In this document: piece after piece, positions 14,835-23,715 of the stretch | Numbering within the stretch: the stretch's first letter is position 1 | How the letters are laid out: each line of letters starts with the position of its first letter | IMG/VR virus record: IMGVR_UViG_3300042549_005319 | Location: 1 to 38,022 of that record | Direction: 5' to 3' (one strand) | From: a virus | DNA: 38,022 nt | Made by a program: the position numbers and the translations under genes | Notes under the pieces: model-generated | Told to the model about the DNA's origin: nothing | Database searches by the model: none | The model's input: the letters and a program-made list of their open reading frames with translations, nothing else

Positions 14835-15113
14835 CTAGATTTCCTGCATTTTTCGTACAAGAAGATCGCCAAATCGTTGAGAAATATCCTCTGCGCCCTT
14901 GGCGATGACATCTGCAATTTCTTGGGCTTTTAACAGGTCGAGAGGCTCAGATAAAGGCACGACTTCGGCCGCGGCATCTTCAGGATAACTAAAACCAGCC
15001 TCGCGCAATGCGGCGGCCAAAGCGGCACGCGCTGCGAATTTATCTTCAAGATTCAATGAGGCAATTTTTGCGATGGCAGCACGTAGGCTGGTGCTGATTT
15101 GTTGGTAATCCAT
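14835..15113 (-). CDS. Reverse-strand hypothetical insert (moron)
   Basis: 92 residues, acidic, helical, Ala-rich (RAAIAKIASLNLEDKFAARAAL, then EIADVIAKGAEDISQRFGDLL). Start ATG at 15111-15113 has AAGGA about 8 bases upstream on the minus strand. It fills the gap between the connector gene (14834) and the next neck gene (15137) exactly, convergent with the first. No terminator is evident. The family is not recognised. Confidence 0.7.
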   Translation of the reverse strand: MDYQQISTSLRAAIAKIASLNLEDKFAARAALAAALREAGFSYPEDAAAEVVPLSEPLDLLKAQEIADVIAKGAEDISQRFGDLLVRKMQEI

Positions 15114-15136
15114 GGCTCTTCCTTGGGCAGTTAAAA

Positions 15137-15505
15137 ATGAACTTTTACGACGAAATGGCTGCGATTGCTATAGAAATGATCACAGAGTTCGGCCAGCCGG
15201 TGACCATTCGCGCAACGACTATCGGTGAGTACGACCCTGAAACGGGATCGGCACCGGCCGACAGTACCAAAGAGCAAACTGCCCAAGGCATCCTGCTCGA
15301 CTTCACCGGTCAAGAATTCCAGAACAACAGCCTCATCAAGCAGGGCGACAAGAAGCTCAAGATCGCCGCACAGGGGCTGGAGTGGGGGCCTGAGTTACTG
15401 AACAAGGTCGTTGTCCAAGGTCGCACCTGGTCAATCGTTCCGCCCTTGAAAGAAATCAACCCGGCCGGCACGCCGATTCTCTACGAATTGCAGGTGAGGT
15501 CATGA
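15137..15505 (+). CDS. Neck / head closure protein
   Basis: 122 residues with a helical start and a beta-rich body (GQPVTIRATTIGEYDPETG, GILLDFTGQEF, LKIAAQGLEWGPELLNKVVVQG, WSIVPPLKEINPAGTPILYELQVR). This fits the small beta-barrel stopper/head-closure proteins found between the adaptor and the gp10-like gene. It overlaps the next gene by four bases. The ribosome site is poor, perhaps because the reverse insert arrived just upstream. Confidence 0.7.
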   Translation: MNFYDEMAAIAIEMITEFGQPVTIRATTIGEYDPETGSAPADSTKEQTAQGILLDFTGQEFQNNSLIKQGDKKLKIAAQGLEWGPELLNKVVVQGRTWSIVPPLKEINPAGTPILYELQVRS

Positions 15506-16155
15506 GCAGGTACTCAGGCATCAACGGCAGTTTCGCCGAAAACATCCGACAGTTTGCCGAGCAGGCCCAAGCGGGGCTCGACGCCACCTTCCGCGAAATC
15601 GTGATCGAGATCGGCAGCAGCGTTATTCGGATGTCGCCGGTGGGTAACCCCGAAATCTGGGCCGCGAACGTGGCGCATCGTGCAACCAACAGCCGCGCCG
15701 CCGACGACTACGATTTCAAAGTCGCCGTGCGCAACACCCTCATCAATCTTGATGAGAACAATTTCACCAAGGCCGGGAAGCTCAAGCGCGGCATGAAGTA
15801 CGCCAAGCCGCTGACAAAGACCGAGCGAGACCAGAACTTCAACGTGAATGGACTGGTTGCCGGCAAGGATTACGTCGGCGGCCGATTCCGCGGTAACTGG
15901 CAATTCTCGATTGGGGCGCCGGCTGAAGGTGAGCTTGATCAGGTCGATCCGGCCGGCGGCGTCACGCTGGCGAAGCTCAGGCTTCAGGTCGAGCAACTGA
16001 CGATAGGGCAAACGGCGTACATCGTGAACAACCTGCCATATGCGGTGCCGATCGAGTACGGCCATTCTAAGCAGGCACCGGGCGGCATGGTGCGCATAAC
16101 GCTCGCGCGGTTCCAGCAGATCGTCGACGAAGCCATCAGGAACAACCAGGTATGA
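15502..16155 (+). CDS. HK97 gp10-like tail completion protein
   Basis: 217 residues. The segment IVIEIGSSVIRMSPVGNPEIW (an MSPVDTG-like motif), followed by FRGNWQFSIG and a C-terminal YIVNNLPYAVPIEYGHSKQAPGGMVRIT, matches gp10-family neck proteins that complete the head-tail joint. Length is a little above the usual 130-170 because of an insert at residues 55-115. Four-base overlaps on both sides show tight coupling. Confidence 0.85.
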   Translation: MSRYSGINGSFAENIRQFAEQAQAGLDATFREIVIEIGSSVIRMSPVGNPEIWAANVAHRATNSRAADDYDFKVAVRNTLINLDENNFTKAGKLKRGMKYAKPLTKTERDQNFNVNGLVAGKDYVGGRFRGNWQFSIGAPAEGELDQVDPAGGVTLAKLRLQVEQLTIGQTAYIVNNLPYAVPIEYGHSKQAPGGMVRITLARFQQIVDEAIRNNQV

Positions 16156-16568
16156 GCCACAACATCATCGCTTCGATCTACGAGGCCAGATTGATTGCCT
16201 GGGCGAAAGCGCTGCCGGTGCCCATCAAGGTTGTCGTCGAGAACGAGACCTATGAGCCCGGAACTGGCGTCACCTACCTTCGAGCTTTCACTCTGCCGGG
16301 CGATACCGCAAGCGGCATGCTCGGCGGTGATCACAAGCTGTTCACCGGTGTGTTTCAAGTCAGCATCGTGACACCAGCGGGCAAGTATCGCGGCGTGGCG
16401 GGCGCGCTGGCTGACCAGATCGCCGCGTTGTTTCCGCTGTACGAGCGAATCACGAAGAATGCACTAACCGTGGTGACCATGACGCTAGTCGATCAGGGAC
16501 CAGGTATCCCAGACGACACGACCTACACCGTTCCGGTTTCCTTCGCGTACCGCGCCGACACCAACTAA
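16152..16568 (+). CDS. Tail terminator protein (DUF4128-like)
   Basis: 138 residues with the pattern IYEARLIAWAKALPVPIKVVVENE, YLRAFTLPGDT, FTGVFQVSIVTPAGKYRG and C-terminal YTVPVSFAYRA. This matches the DUF4128 family placed directly before tail tube genes; by position and fold pattern it is the tail terminator (lambda U equivalent), which caps the tail tube. An intrinsic terminator follows. Confidence 0.8.
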   Translation: MSHNIIASIYEARLIAWAKALPVPIKVVVENETYEPGTGVTYLRAFTLPGDTASGMLGGDHKLFTGVFQVSIVTPAGKYRGVAGALADQIAALFPLYERITKNALTVVTMTLVDQGPGIPDDTTYTVPVSFAYRADTN

Positions 16569-16589
16569 TCCGCCCATTGGGCAAACCCA

Positions 16590-16614
16590 GAACCCGCCAT
16601 TGAGCGGGTTTTGT
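16590..16614 (+). terminator. Intrinsic terminator before the tail tube gene
   Basis: Stem AACCCGC / GCGGGTT (16591-16597 with 16604-16610), loop CATTGA, then TTTTGT. A terminator within the core structural operon implies read-through by an antiterminated polymerase. Confidence 0.75.
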
Positions 16615-16638
16615 CATTTCTGAAGAGAGGAAAACCCC

Positions 16639-17295
16639 ATGGCCGGCATTCAAATGCCCAACGGCGCAACGTTCGAAATTGCTTCCGCCTATAGCGCAGC
16701 AATCCCATTCACCGCCCTGACCAATGCGAACCCGGCAGTGGCGACCGCGGCAGCGCACGGACTGGCCGAGGGCGACATCATTGCTCTCAGCTCTGGCTGG
16801 ACTCGTCTGGACGGCCGCGCCGTGCAAGTCGGCGAGATTGCCAGCGGCACCTTTGCGCTCAATGGCGTGAACACCACGAACATTCAGCAGTATCCGGCCG
16901 GCTCGGGCGTCGGTGCCGCTCGCGAGGTGACGACCTTCACCGAGATCTCGAAAATCACCGAGCTCGGCTCGAGCGGCGGCGACCAGCAGTTTCTGACGTT
17001 CGGCTTCCTTGCTGACGATGATGACCGTCAGATGCCGACCACCAAGAACCCGATCACGCTGACCATCACGGTCGCCGACGATCCATCGCAGCCCTATGTC
17101 GATGTCTGCGAGGCGGCGGATGACGACAAGCAGGCCCGCGTTCTGCGACTGAACCTGCCGGGCGGTAGCCGCATCATCTACAACGGCTACGTCTCGATCA
17201 CCTCGACACCAACCATGTCGCGAAACAACCTGATGACTCGCGTGATCAGTATCGCGCTAACCGGTCGCCCAACTCGTTACAGCGCCTCGGCGTAA
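16639..17295 (+). CDS. Major tail tube protein
   Basis: 218 residues following an AGAGAGG ribosome site. Beta-rich, with FTEISKITELGSSGGDQQF, then LTFGFLADDDDRQMPTTKNP and GYVSITSTPTMSRNNLMTR, the pattern of lambda V-like tail tube proteins. It polymerises around the tape measure to form the tail tube. Like the capsid gene it has strongly biased codons. The tape-measure chaperone follows, as expected. Confidence 0.87.
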   Translation: MAGIQMPNGATFEIASAYSAAIPFTALTNANPAVATAAAHGLAEGDIIALSSGWTRLDGRAVQVGEIASGTFALNGVNTTNIQQYPAGSGVGAAREVTTFTEISKITELGSSGGDQQFLTFGFLADDDDRQMPTTKNPITLTITVADDPSQPYVDVCEAADDDKQARVLRLNLPGGSRIIYNGYVSITSTPTMSRNNLMTRVISIALTGRPTRYSASA

Positions 17296-17304
17296 GGAAG
17301 GCAC

Positions 17305-17685
17305 ATGGCAAAGTTCACACTCGCCCGGAATCCAACCTTCAAGCACGTCGTTATGCTGCCAACGGTAGGCGGCGATCCGGTCAGCGTTGAGTTCGAATTC
17401 AAATATCGCGATCGTACCGAACTGGCTGGGCTCTACGCGGAGTGGGGTGAGCGTCACAAGGCGCTCAAGGAGAAAGCGGAAGAGGCCGGCATTGAGCAGT
17501 TCACGGCTTTGCTGATTGATCTGCAGGTCGAGCAGTTGAAGGCGATTGTCGCCGGCTGGGATATCGCCGAAGAGTTCACCGACGAAAACCTGCGCATCCT
17601 GGTCAAATCAATCGCCGCCACGCCGGGCGCGGTGCTGGCCGCTTATTCCGATGCCTTCAGCAACGCACGCCTGGGAAACTCATAA
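17305..17685 (+). CDS. Tail assembly chaperone (gpG-like)
   Basis: 126 residues, helical, acidic centre (LAGLYAEWGERHKALKEKAEEAG, LLIDLQVEQLKAIVAGWDIAEEFTDENLRILV). This matches the phage tail assembly chaperone family encoded between tube and tape measure genes. It should coat the tape measure during tail assembly. The last codons carry a canonical -1 slippery heptamer three codons before the stop, so part of the product is extended into the downstream frame (see 17679-18002). Confidence 0.85.
   Translation: MAKFTLARNPTFKHVVMLPTVGGDPVSVEFEFKYRDRTELAGLYAEWGERHKALKEKAEEAGIEQFTALLIDLQVEQLKAIVAGWDIAEEFTDENLRILVKSIAATPGAVLAAYSDAFSNARLGNS
17673..17679 (+). other. Programmed -1 frameshift site GGGAAAC
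   Basis: The heptamer reads G GGA AAC in the zero frame of the chaperone gene (X XXY YYZ form), with TCA and the stop TAA following. A -1 shift continues at 17679 into a 107-codon open frame that lacks an early start codon of its own. Lambda G-GT uses the same class of site at the same genomic place. Confidence 0.88.
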
Positions 17686-18002
17686 GCGCCTCCCGCAAGC
17701 TGTACGAGCCGGGGCCGTCAGCCGAATCGCTGGCGGCCTTTGGCCTTTCTCTTCGTGACATACCCGATGAGATCTTTGAGGTCTGGCCTGATGTCTGGCA
17801 AGCCTTCAAGGTCTTCGAGGCCATGGGCACCCAGTGGCGTACAGGCGCGTGCGGCGCTACCGGACTCGATTACACGTCAATTCGCCATGTCGCCGGCTTT
17901 CTCGGGCTTACCCGGTCAGAGGTCGCCCACGTCTTTCCAGATATCCGCGTCATGGAAGCCGAAGCCCTGCGGGTGATGGCGGAACAGAGGGACAGTAAAT
18001 GA
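17679..18002 (+). CDS. Frameshift-expressed T domain of the tail chaperone (DUF1799-like)
   Basis: 107 codons in the -1 frame relative to the chaperone gene, ending at TGA 18000-18002 and overlapping the tape measure ATG by four bases. The first in-frame ATG is about 140 bases in, so it is made as a fusion of roughly 231 residues starting at 17305. The sequence, including YEPGPSAESLAAFGL, IFEVWPDVWQAFKVFEAMGTQW and CGATGLDYTSIRHVAGFLGL, matches the DUF1799 family seen downstream of such chaperones. In lambda the T domain recruits tail tube protein. Confidence 0.85.
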   Translation, partial: LISASRKLYEPGPSAESLAAFGLSLRDIPDEIFEVWPDVWQAFKVFEAMGTQWRTGACGATGLDYTSIRHVAGFLGLTRSEVAHVFPDIRVMEAEALRVMAEQRDSK

Positions 18003-21000
18003 GCACCACCTTCGCGTCCCTCGGCATTGAGGTGAACTCCTCGTCGGCATCCAAGGCGGCTGACGATCTCGACAAGCTAGTCGATTCGGCGGTCGATGCT
18101 GAAAAAGCCATTGATGATCTCGGCAAGTCGGGCGAAGGACTGGCCAACACTGGCAAGAAGATCAGCCAGGCCGAGAACGAGGCTGCTCAGGGCATCGACA
18201 AAGCCACGGGAGCCAAAGAGCGTCAGGTCGATGCCAGCCGCAAGGCCGGTGCAAGCGCGGCTAGTGAAATCGCAATCATCAGCCAGCTCGACAAGGCGAT
18301 GTCCGGCAGCATCGGCAGCATGGAGCAACTGATCCAGGCTGAAGGCTTGCTGGAGCGCGCTCGCAAGGGCGGTCTCGTCACCATCGAGCAGCAGGAGTCC
18401 TATCAGGATCGGCTTGGCAAGGCATATGAGCGGATCGAGAAAGCTGAAGCCAAGGAAATGGCTCAGAAGCAGCGGCTGATCGATGCTGAAAACCGTCAGA
18501 TCGAAGCGTTGAAGCGTACGGTCAACGGCATCGACCCGGTCACTGCGAAGCTGGCAAAGCTGGAGGCGCAGGAGAAAGCGCTCAACGATCTGTACAAGGC
18601 CGGCCAGATCGACGCGACTCGTTACGGTGAGTCGCTGGCGAAGATCGGTAAAGACCGTGACGGCCTGACCGCGACAGAAACTGCATTCGACAAGCTGAAG
18701 CTCGGTACCCGCCAGGCGCAAGAAAACGTGATGCAGTTGACCAATGCCCTGCAGTCTGGGGATTGGGGTAGTGGTGCGCGGGCTGTTGCTCAGTTGGGCG
18801 CTGGTGCGGGCGCGTCCGCCAAGAGCTTGGCCGCAGCACTGATTCCTGCCGGCTTGCTGGCTGGCGTCCTCGGCGCCTTGGGCTATGCCTACTTCGACGC
18901 ACAGAAGCAGGCCCGCGAGTTCAACGTCGCCATCAATGGCGGATCGAACGATGCTGGGCAGAGCATTGCCAGTCTTAAGGTGATGGCTGACACCGCCGGG
19001 GCGATCACTGAGAACTTTGCGGGCGCTCGCGAGGCGGTGATTGCCCTGGCTTCCGGTGCCGCCAACAGCGGCCTCCAGATGCAGAACCTGGCTCAGGCCG
19101 CCGCAGCAATAGGTGAAGTGACAGGTAAGGGCGCTGGAGATATCGCCAAGTCGCTTGCGAATGCCGGAGACACCGCCACAGAAGCAGCGGAGAAGATCAG
19201 CGACCAGTATGGGCTGCTTACCTACGAGCAGTACCAGACGATCAAGGCGATTGATGATCAGGGCGACCATCAGCGAGCGCTGGACACCCTGAGTGAAGAT
19301 CTCAATCAGTCGGCCCAGGAGCGCTTGAAGCATTACCGCGAATCTCTGTCCGATATCGAACGCGATTGGGATCGGGTGAAGGTGGCCATCAAGGGCGCTT
19401 ACGCCGAAGTCCGATCAGAGATTTTCCCAGATCTGGCCAAGCAGATCGAAATCACCCAGCGCGTGTTGGATACCCGGAAGGGCGGCGGTGTCACAGGCGC
19501 GTTATCGAACGGATTGAGTTGGCTGAACTCTTCTTTGGGGCTGGGCGAGGGACAAAACGACGATTCGACGCCGGCGCTGGAGGCTAGGCTTGCAGGGCTG
19601 AAGGCTCGTTTGTCGGCAAGCGAAAACAACGCTGCCGCCACCGGTGAAGAGACTCGGGCGAACAAGGAATTGATCGCTGTCCAGAAGGAACTGCATAAGC
19701 AGATGGACAACCTCAATCCGCTTGCGAAGCGTGAGGATGCTTACAAAAAGCTCAACGATCAGTTCACGAAGCTCTATCAGAACGCTGACAAGACCAGCCA
19801 GAAATCGCCGCTGCTTGATGGCGTGAATTTCGATGGGAAGAAATTCTCTGGTGGAGCCTACGACAAGCTGCGCAAGGCGATTGACGACCAGAACAAGGAT
19901 TCCAAGGCAGGCGCTGGCAGCGTTTATCTATCCGGTTTCAATGACTCGAAAAACGCGCTCAATGCCGTGCTCGCCGAGTACAAAAATGCTCAAAAGAATT
20001 TGGAGGCTTCGCAAAAGGCTGGGCTGATCTCGCAGGCTGATTATCTGCAAGCTCGCGAAGCCATGATCGGCAACGAGCGCGACGAGGTCACTGCTGCGTA
20101 TGAGGCTGAGATCGCCGCACTGGAAGCAGCTAAGAGCAAGGCAGGTACATCGGCCGCGCAGCGCATCCAGCTTGACCAGAAAATCGCCGACGCCCGGGCT
20201 GCCATGGTCAAGGTGCAGCAGGATGCTGATACCGAACTGAGCGTGCTGGCGAAGAACGAAGAAGGTCGGCTGAAGAAGCAGACCGAGGCCGTCAATACCT
20301 ACAGCAGCGCGCTGCAGCAACAAGTCAAAACTCTGCGTGAGCAGGGTCAGCGTGCGGCGGCGGGCATCGGCCTGGGTGATCGTCAGAGCGATCTGATGAG
20401 CCAGCAGAACGGCATCGACGATCGCTTCAATCAGCAGAAGCTGGATCTGGCGAACCAGTACGGCGATGGCTCGCGCGGCATGAGCCTCGACGAGTACACG
20501 CAGAAGCTGGCGGCGCTCAAGGCAACCCAGCAGGACCTGCACGACACGGTTCAAGCCAATTACGACGAGATGACGGCAGCCCAGGGCGACTGGAGTGCTG
20601 GAGCATCGTCGGCGTGGCAGAACTATCTGGAGTCCGCACAGAATGCGGCGGGACAGACGAAAAGCCTGCTCACCAATGCGTTCAGCTCGGCGGAGGACGC
20701 TGTAGCCAGTTTCGCCATCAACGGCAAATTTTCGTTTTCTAACTTCACCAAATCGGTGTTGGCGGATATGGCGAAGATCGCCGCTCGACAGGCTACTTCG
20801 CAAGGGCTCAGCGCTCTTTTTGGTCTCGCTGCCTCGGCGGCTGGTTCGTACTTCGGTGGTGGCGGTGGCAATGGATTGGCCGCTGGATCTGCAGGTGCAG
20901 TGTCTTCAGATCTCGGAGCGTCGCAGGCCGGCTACACGGGGTTTGATCTCTCCGGATATCGGGCTGCTGGCGGGCCTGTTGCGCCGAACTCTCTGTACGA

Positions 21001-21328
21001 AGTCAACGAACTGGGGCCGGAGCTCTACAACGAGGGCGGCCGTTCGTTCCTGATGACCGGTGCCAACGGCGGTAGCGTCACGCCGCTGACCACCGGCGGC
21101 GGGCCTGCGCTGGCCGCAATGTCCGGCGGTGGCGGTAACACTTACAACTTCCCGGTCGCGGTCTCGGTGCAGACATCTGGGAGCGACGGGTCGGGTGTTT
21201 CGCACGAGACAACCAACCAGCTTGGCAAGAGCATCCAGCAGGCCGCAAAAACCGAAGCTGAAACTGCGATTGCTCGAGCGCTGCAGCCGGGCGGCTCGAT
21301 CTGGCGTCTGACAAATGGGAGGGGCTGA
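17999..21328 (+). CDS. Tape measure protein
   Basis: 1109 residues, mostly helical and coiled coil, with a hydrophobic segment at about residues 255-300 (GARAVAQLGAGAGASAKSLA, then AAALIPAGLLAGVLGALGYA) and another near 950-980. The C-terminal region (ASSAWQNYLESAQNAAGQTK, then SFSNFTKSVLADMAKIAARQ) is typical of the lambda H-type tape measure end. The protein sets tail length; at about 1.5 angstrom per residue the tail would be near 165 nm. It is probably the longest gene after J. Start overlaps the frameshift ORF by ATGA. Confidence 0.95.
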   Translation: MSTTFASLGIEVNSSSASKAADDLDKLVDSAVDAEKAIDDLGKSGEGLANTGKKISQAENEAAQGIDKATGAKERQVDASRKAGASAASEIAIISQLDKAMSGSIGSMEQLIQAEGLLERARKGGLVTIEQQESYQDRLGKAYERIEKAEAKEMAQKQRLIDAENRQIEALKRTVNGIDPVTAKLAKLEAQEKALNDLYKAGQIDATRYGESLAKIGKDRDGLTATETAFDKLKLGTRQAQENVMQLTNALQSGDWGSGARAVAQLGAGAGASAKSLAAALIPAGLLAGVLGALGYAYFDAQKQAREFNVAINGGSNDAGQSIASLKVMADTAGAITENFAGAREAVIALASGAANSGLQMQNLAQAAAAIGEVTGKGAGDIAKSLANAGDTATEAAEKISDQYGLLTYEQYQTIKAIDDQGDHQRALDTLSEDLNQSAQERLKHYRESLSDIERDWDRVKVAIKGAYAEVRSEIFPDLAKQIEITQRVLDTRKGGGVTGALSNGLSWLNSSLGLGEGQNDDSTPALEARLAGLKARLSASENNAAATGEETRANKELIAVQKELHKQMDNLNPLAKREDAYKKLNDQFTKLYQNADKTSQKSPLLDGVNFDGKKFSGGAYDKLRKAIDDQNKDSKAGAGSVYLSGFNDSKNALNAVLAEYKNAQKNLEASQKAGLISQADYLQAREAMIGNERDEVTAAYEAEIAALEAAKSKAGTSAAQRIQLDQKIADARAAMVKVQQDADTELSVLAKNEEGRLKKQTEAVNTYSSALQQQVKTLREQGQRAAAGIGLGDRQSDLMSQQNGIDDRFNQQKLDLANQYGDGSRGMSLDEYTQKLAALKATQQDLHDTVQANYDEMTAAQGDWSAGASSAWQNYLESAQNAAGQTKSLLTNAFSSAEDAVASFAINGKFSFSNFTKSVLADMAKIAARQATSQGLSALFGLAASAAGSYFGGGGGNGLAAGSAGAVSSDLGASQAGYTGFDLSGYRAAGGPVAPNSLYEVNELGPELYNEGGRSFLMTGANGGSVTPLTTGGGPALAAMSGGGGNTYNFPVAVSVQTSGSDGSGVSHETTNQLGKSIQQAAKTEAETAIARALQPGGSIWRLTNGRG

Positions 21329-21666
21329 TGGCCATTGAGAAATTCACCTGGCCAACCGAGCGCGGCGAAACACCCGCTATCACTTATCGGGTGCGCACCT
21401 CGAAGTTTGGCAACGGCTACGCGCAGAACGTCGGCGACGGCCCGAACAATAAAGAGGATTCGTATCCGATCACTTTCGCAGGCCAGAAGGCCAAGGTGCT
21501 GGAGATCATGGCGTTCCTCGACCGGCATGCCGGAGCAAAGGCGTTTCTATGGACAACGCCACTCGGCGAGCTCGGTCTGTTCACCTGTAAAAATCTAGCT
21601 CCCACACCAATGGGCGGCGGCGTCTTCAAACTCACCGCTACGTTCGAGCGGGCATTCCAACCATAA
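21328..21666 (+). CDS. Minor tail protein M
   Basis: 112 residues with the family pattern YRVRTSKFGNGYAQNVGDGP, then AFLDRHAGAKAFLWTTPLGE and a C-terminal FKLTATFERAF. Lambda gpM is a distal tail (tail-tip) protein. The start overlaps the tape measure stop by one base (TGATGG context). Followed by L and K in lambda order. Confidence 0.9.
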   Translation: MAIEKFTWPTERGETPAITYRVRTSKFGNGYAQNVGDGPNNKEDSYPITFAGQKAKVLEIMAFLDRHAGAKAFLWTTPLGELGLFTCKNLAPTPMGGGVFKLTATFERAFQP

Positions 21667-21675
21667 GGGGCAATC

Positions 21676-22425
21676 ATGCCGCTGATCAGTGACATCCAGG
21701 TGCTTGAGCCTGGCAGCGAAGTGCTGCTCTTTGAATTGGACGGCACGGAATACGGCGCGGACGTTTTGCGCTTCCACGGGCACGCGATACCGCACACGGC
21801 GGCCGAACTGATCGCCGCTGGCGACAATGCCGATCAATTACCCGCGAAGGCAATCTACTGGCAGGGCAACGAGTACAGCGCCTGGCCGATGCAGATCGAC
21901 GGCATAGAGGCGAACGGCGACGGCACGGTGGTCCGGCCGACATTGTCGGTGGGCAACGTAAACGGGCGCATCACTGCGCTCTGTCTGGCATTCGAGGATC
22001 TACTCGAGTTCAAGCTGACGATGCGGCACACGCTTGGCAGCTACCTCGATGCGGGGAACTTCCCGGCCGGCAATCCGACAGCAGATCCAACCCAAGAGAC
22101 GATCGAGGTCTGGTACATCGACCAGAAAACGAACGAGGACGGGGAGAATGTCAGTTGGGAGCTGGCCAGCCCGGGCGACGTAGGTAACGAATCCATCGGC
22201 CGGCAGGCCACGACGCTGTGCCACTGGTGCCTCACTGGTGGTTATCGTGGGCCGAACTGCGGATACACCGGGCCATACGTCACGAAGGACGGTGTTGTAA
22301 CTGATAACCCCGAGCTGGACGAGTGCGACGCCACACTGGGCAAAGGCTGCATCCCACGCTTCGGCGAGGGCAACCCGCTGCCCTTCGGCGGTTTCCCGGC
22401 CGTTTCGCTGATCGCACGGAGCTGA
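21676..22425 (+). CDS. Minor tail protein L, iron-sulphur type
   Basis: 249 residues. N-terminal beta domain (VLLFELDGTEYGADVLRFHG, IYWQGNEYSAWP), followed by a C-terminal Cys cluster: C182 and C185 (LCHWC), C195, C217 and C225. Lambda gpL binds an iron-sulphur cluster through such C-terminal Cys residues and initiates the tail tip with M and K. A GGGG ribosome site precedes ATG 21676. It ends one base before K. Confidence 0.9.
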   Translation: MPLISDIQVLEPGSEVLLFELDGTEYGADVLRFHGHAIPHTAAELIAAGDNADQLPAKAIYWQGNEYSAWPMQIDGIEANGDGTVVRPTLSVGNVNGRITALCLAFEDLLEFKLTMRHTLGSYLDAGNFPAGNPTADPTQETIEVWYIDQKTNEDGENVSWELASPGDVGNESIGRQATTLCHWCLTGGYRGPNCGYTGPYVTKDGVVTDNPELDECDATLGKGCIPRFGEGNPLPFGGFPAVSLIARS

Positions 22426-22426
22426 T

Positions 22427-23191
22427 ATGCGCAAACACATACTGAACGCGATCCAGGCGCACGCGGCGGCCGAGTACCCGAAAGAGTGCTGCGGGCTTTT
22501 GCTGGCGATCGGACGCAAGCAGCAATACTTCCCTTGCATCAATGTCTCGACGGAGCCGAACGAAGAGTTCCGAATCGACCCGGAGGAATACGCGGCAGCC
22601 GAGGACATCGGCGAGGTGATCGGCGTTGTGCACTCGCATCCGGACGCCACCAGCAGGCCGTCACCGCGTGACCTCGCCATGTGCGAAGCAACCGCCATGC
22701 CCTGGCACATCCTGAGCTGGCCCGAGGGCGATCTGCGCACCATCGTGCCGACCGGCGAAGTACCACTGCTGAAACGGCCATTCGTGCACGGCGCCTGGGA
22801 CTGCTGGCAGGTCTGCGCCGATTGGTACAAACGCGAGTGGGGGCTGGAGTTCGAAGCGTTCAAGCGCGCCGACGGCTGGTGGGAGAGCAAGGACAACACC
22901 AGCCTGTACGAGGCGAACTACGAGGCGGCCGGGTTCTACCGGGTCGACCGGCCGCAGCGCGGCGACATGATCGTCATGGAGGTGGGTCGGACGGTTTACC
23001 CGAACCACGCGGGGATCTTCCTCGGCGCCGATCCGGCACTGCCTGGCGAGGATGCCGCGACGTTCGGCCCCGGGCCGTTCCTGCTGCATCACCTGTATGG
23101 CAAACCGTCAGAGGTCATTGTCTTCGGCGGGCCTTGGCTCGACCGGACACGCTTGATTCTTAGGCACAGGGACGCACAAATTACCACTTGA
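22427..23191 (+). CDS. Tail tip protein K: JAMM plus NlpC/P60 domains
   Basis: 254 residues. N-terminal JAMM metalloprotease: E20 and H69-S-H71 with seven residues then S79 and D82, an exact HxHx7SxxD. C-terminal NlpC/P60 cysteine peptidase: C126 in WDCWQ, H194 in NHAGIF and a later His at 221/222. Lambda gpK has the same two-domain form and is needed for tail tip assembly; its peptidase may cut the peptidoglycan during entry. Both active sites look intact. In lambda, gene I follows directly; here a 2.6-kb insert intervenes. Confidence 0.92.
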   Translation: MRKHILNAIQAHAAAEYPKECCGLLLAIGRKQQYFPCINVSTEPNEEFRIDPEEYAAAEDIGEVIGVVHSHPDATSRPSPRDLAMCEATAMPWHILSWPEGDLRTIVPTGEVPLLKRPFVHGAWDCWQVCADWYKREWGLEFEAFKRADGWWESKDNTSLYEANYEAAGFYRVDRPQRGDMIVMEVGRTVYPNHAGIFLGADPALPGEDAATFGPGPFLLHHLYGKPSEVIVFGGPWLDRTRLILRHRDAQITT

Positions 23192-23216
23192 TGCGGCATG
23201 GCCGCCGGAGATTTAT

Positions 23217-23453
23217 ATGCAACAAAGCTACGCGATGACTATACAAAACCTGTTCACGATCGACGAAGGAGTCTTGTCTGGAGGAGTCGCGGAAATTGCG
23301 ATCCTTGATGGCTCACTCGAAGTAGACCGAGTTAAGCTTTCAGGGAAGGTTGGCCCCGGTGAAAGTGTTTATCGCCGCGAGTACATAGGCAAGCCGGGGT
23401 TGAGGGCCGAGCTTCTGACAGAAGTTGGTCAGATCACATTTACGGCGATCTGA
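23217..23453 (+). CDS. Small hypothetical protein, first gene of the K-I insert
   Basis: 78 residues with GGAG six bases before ATG 23217 (ATG 23232 is a second option). Mostly short strands (VAEIAILDGSLEVDRVKLSG, LRAELLTEVGQITFTAI); no motif recognised. It follows K by 25 bases on the same strand and is convergent with the next gene. AT-richer than K. Function unknown. Confidence 0.6.
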   Translation: MQQSYAMTIQNLFTIDEGVLSGGVAEIAILDGSLEVDRVKLSGKVGPGESVYRREYIGKPGLRAELLTEVGQITFTAI

Positions 23454-23462
23454 CCTCGAAAG

Positions 23463-23675
23463 TTAGCCGCGCGGCTCTTCCTCTCTGATGAATTCATCTG
23501 TGCCTGGAAGGTGGAAGATGTAGCTGACTTTGTAGCCCTCTCCCATGGTCCGCGCTCTTGCCTCTGCATCAGCTTTTGTGGGGAATGCTCCTACCATGAT
23601 GTTTGGCTCGTCACGCACCACACCCCATGTGTAGATCCAATCCTTTTTGCTCTGGGCATATTCTTCGTTGCTCAC
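23463..23675 (-). CDS. Small reverse-strand hypothetical protein
   Basis: 70 residues from GTG 23673-23675, chosen because GGAGG lies six bases upstream on the minus strand; the longer frame to 23816 has an unlikely Pro/Arg-rich lead with no ribosome site. The protein looks like one strand-rich domain (WIYTWGVVRDEPNIMVGAFP then KADAEARARTMGEGYKVSYIF). It converges with the gene at 23217, leaving 9 bases between their stops. Family not recognised. Confidence 0.6.
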   Translation of the reverse strand: MSNEEYAQSKKDWIYTWGVVRDEPNIMVGAFPTKADAEARARTMGEGYKVSYIFHLPGTDEFIREEEPRG

Positions 23676-23715
23676 TTCGACCTCCAGGTCATAAACGCGC
23701 CGAGATTGGCGCAAT

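Noticed and set aside
18077-19333. A 418-codon minus-strand open frame
   Set aside because: Antisense to the tape measure gene, whose helical periodicity leaves the complementary frame open; Leu/Gln-rich shadow.
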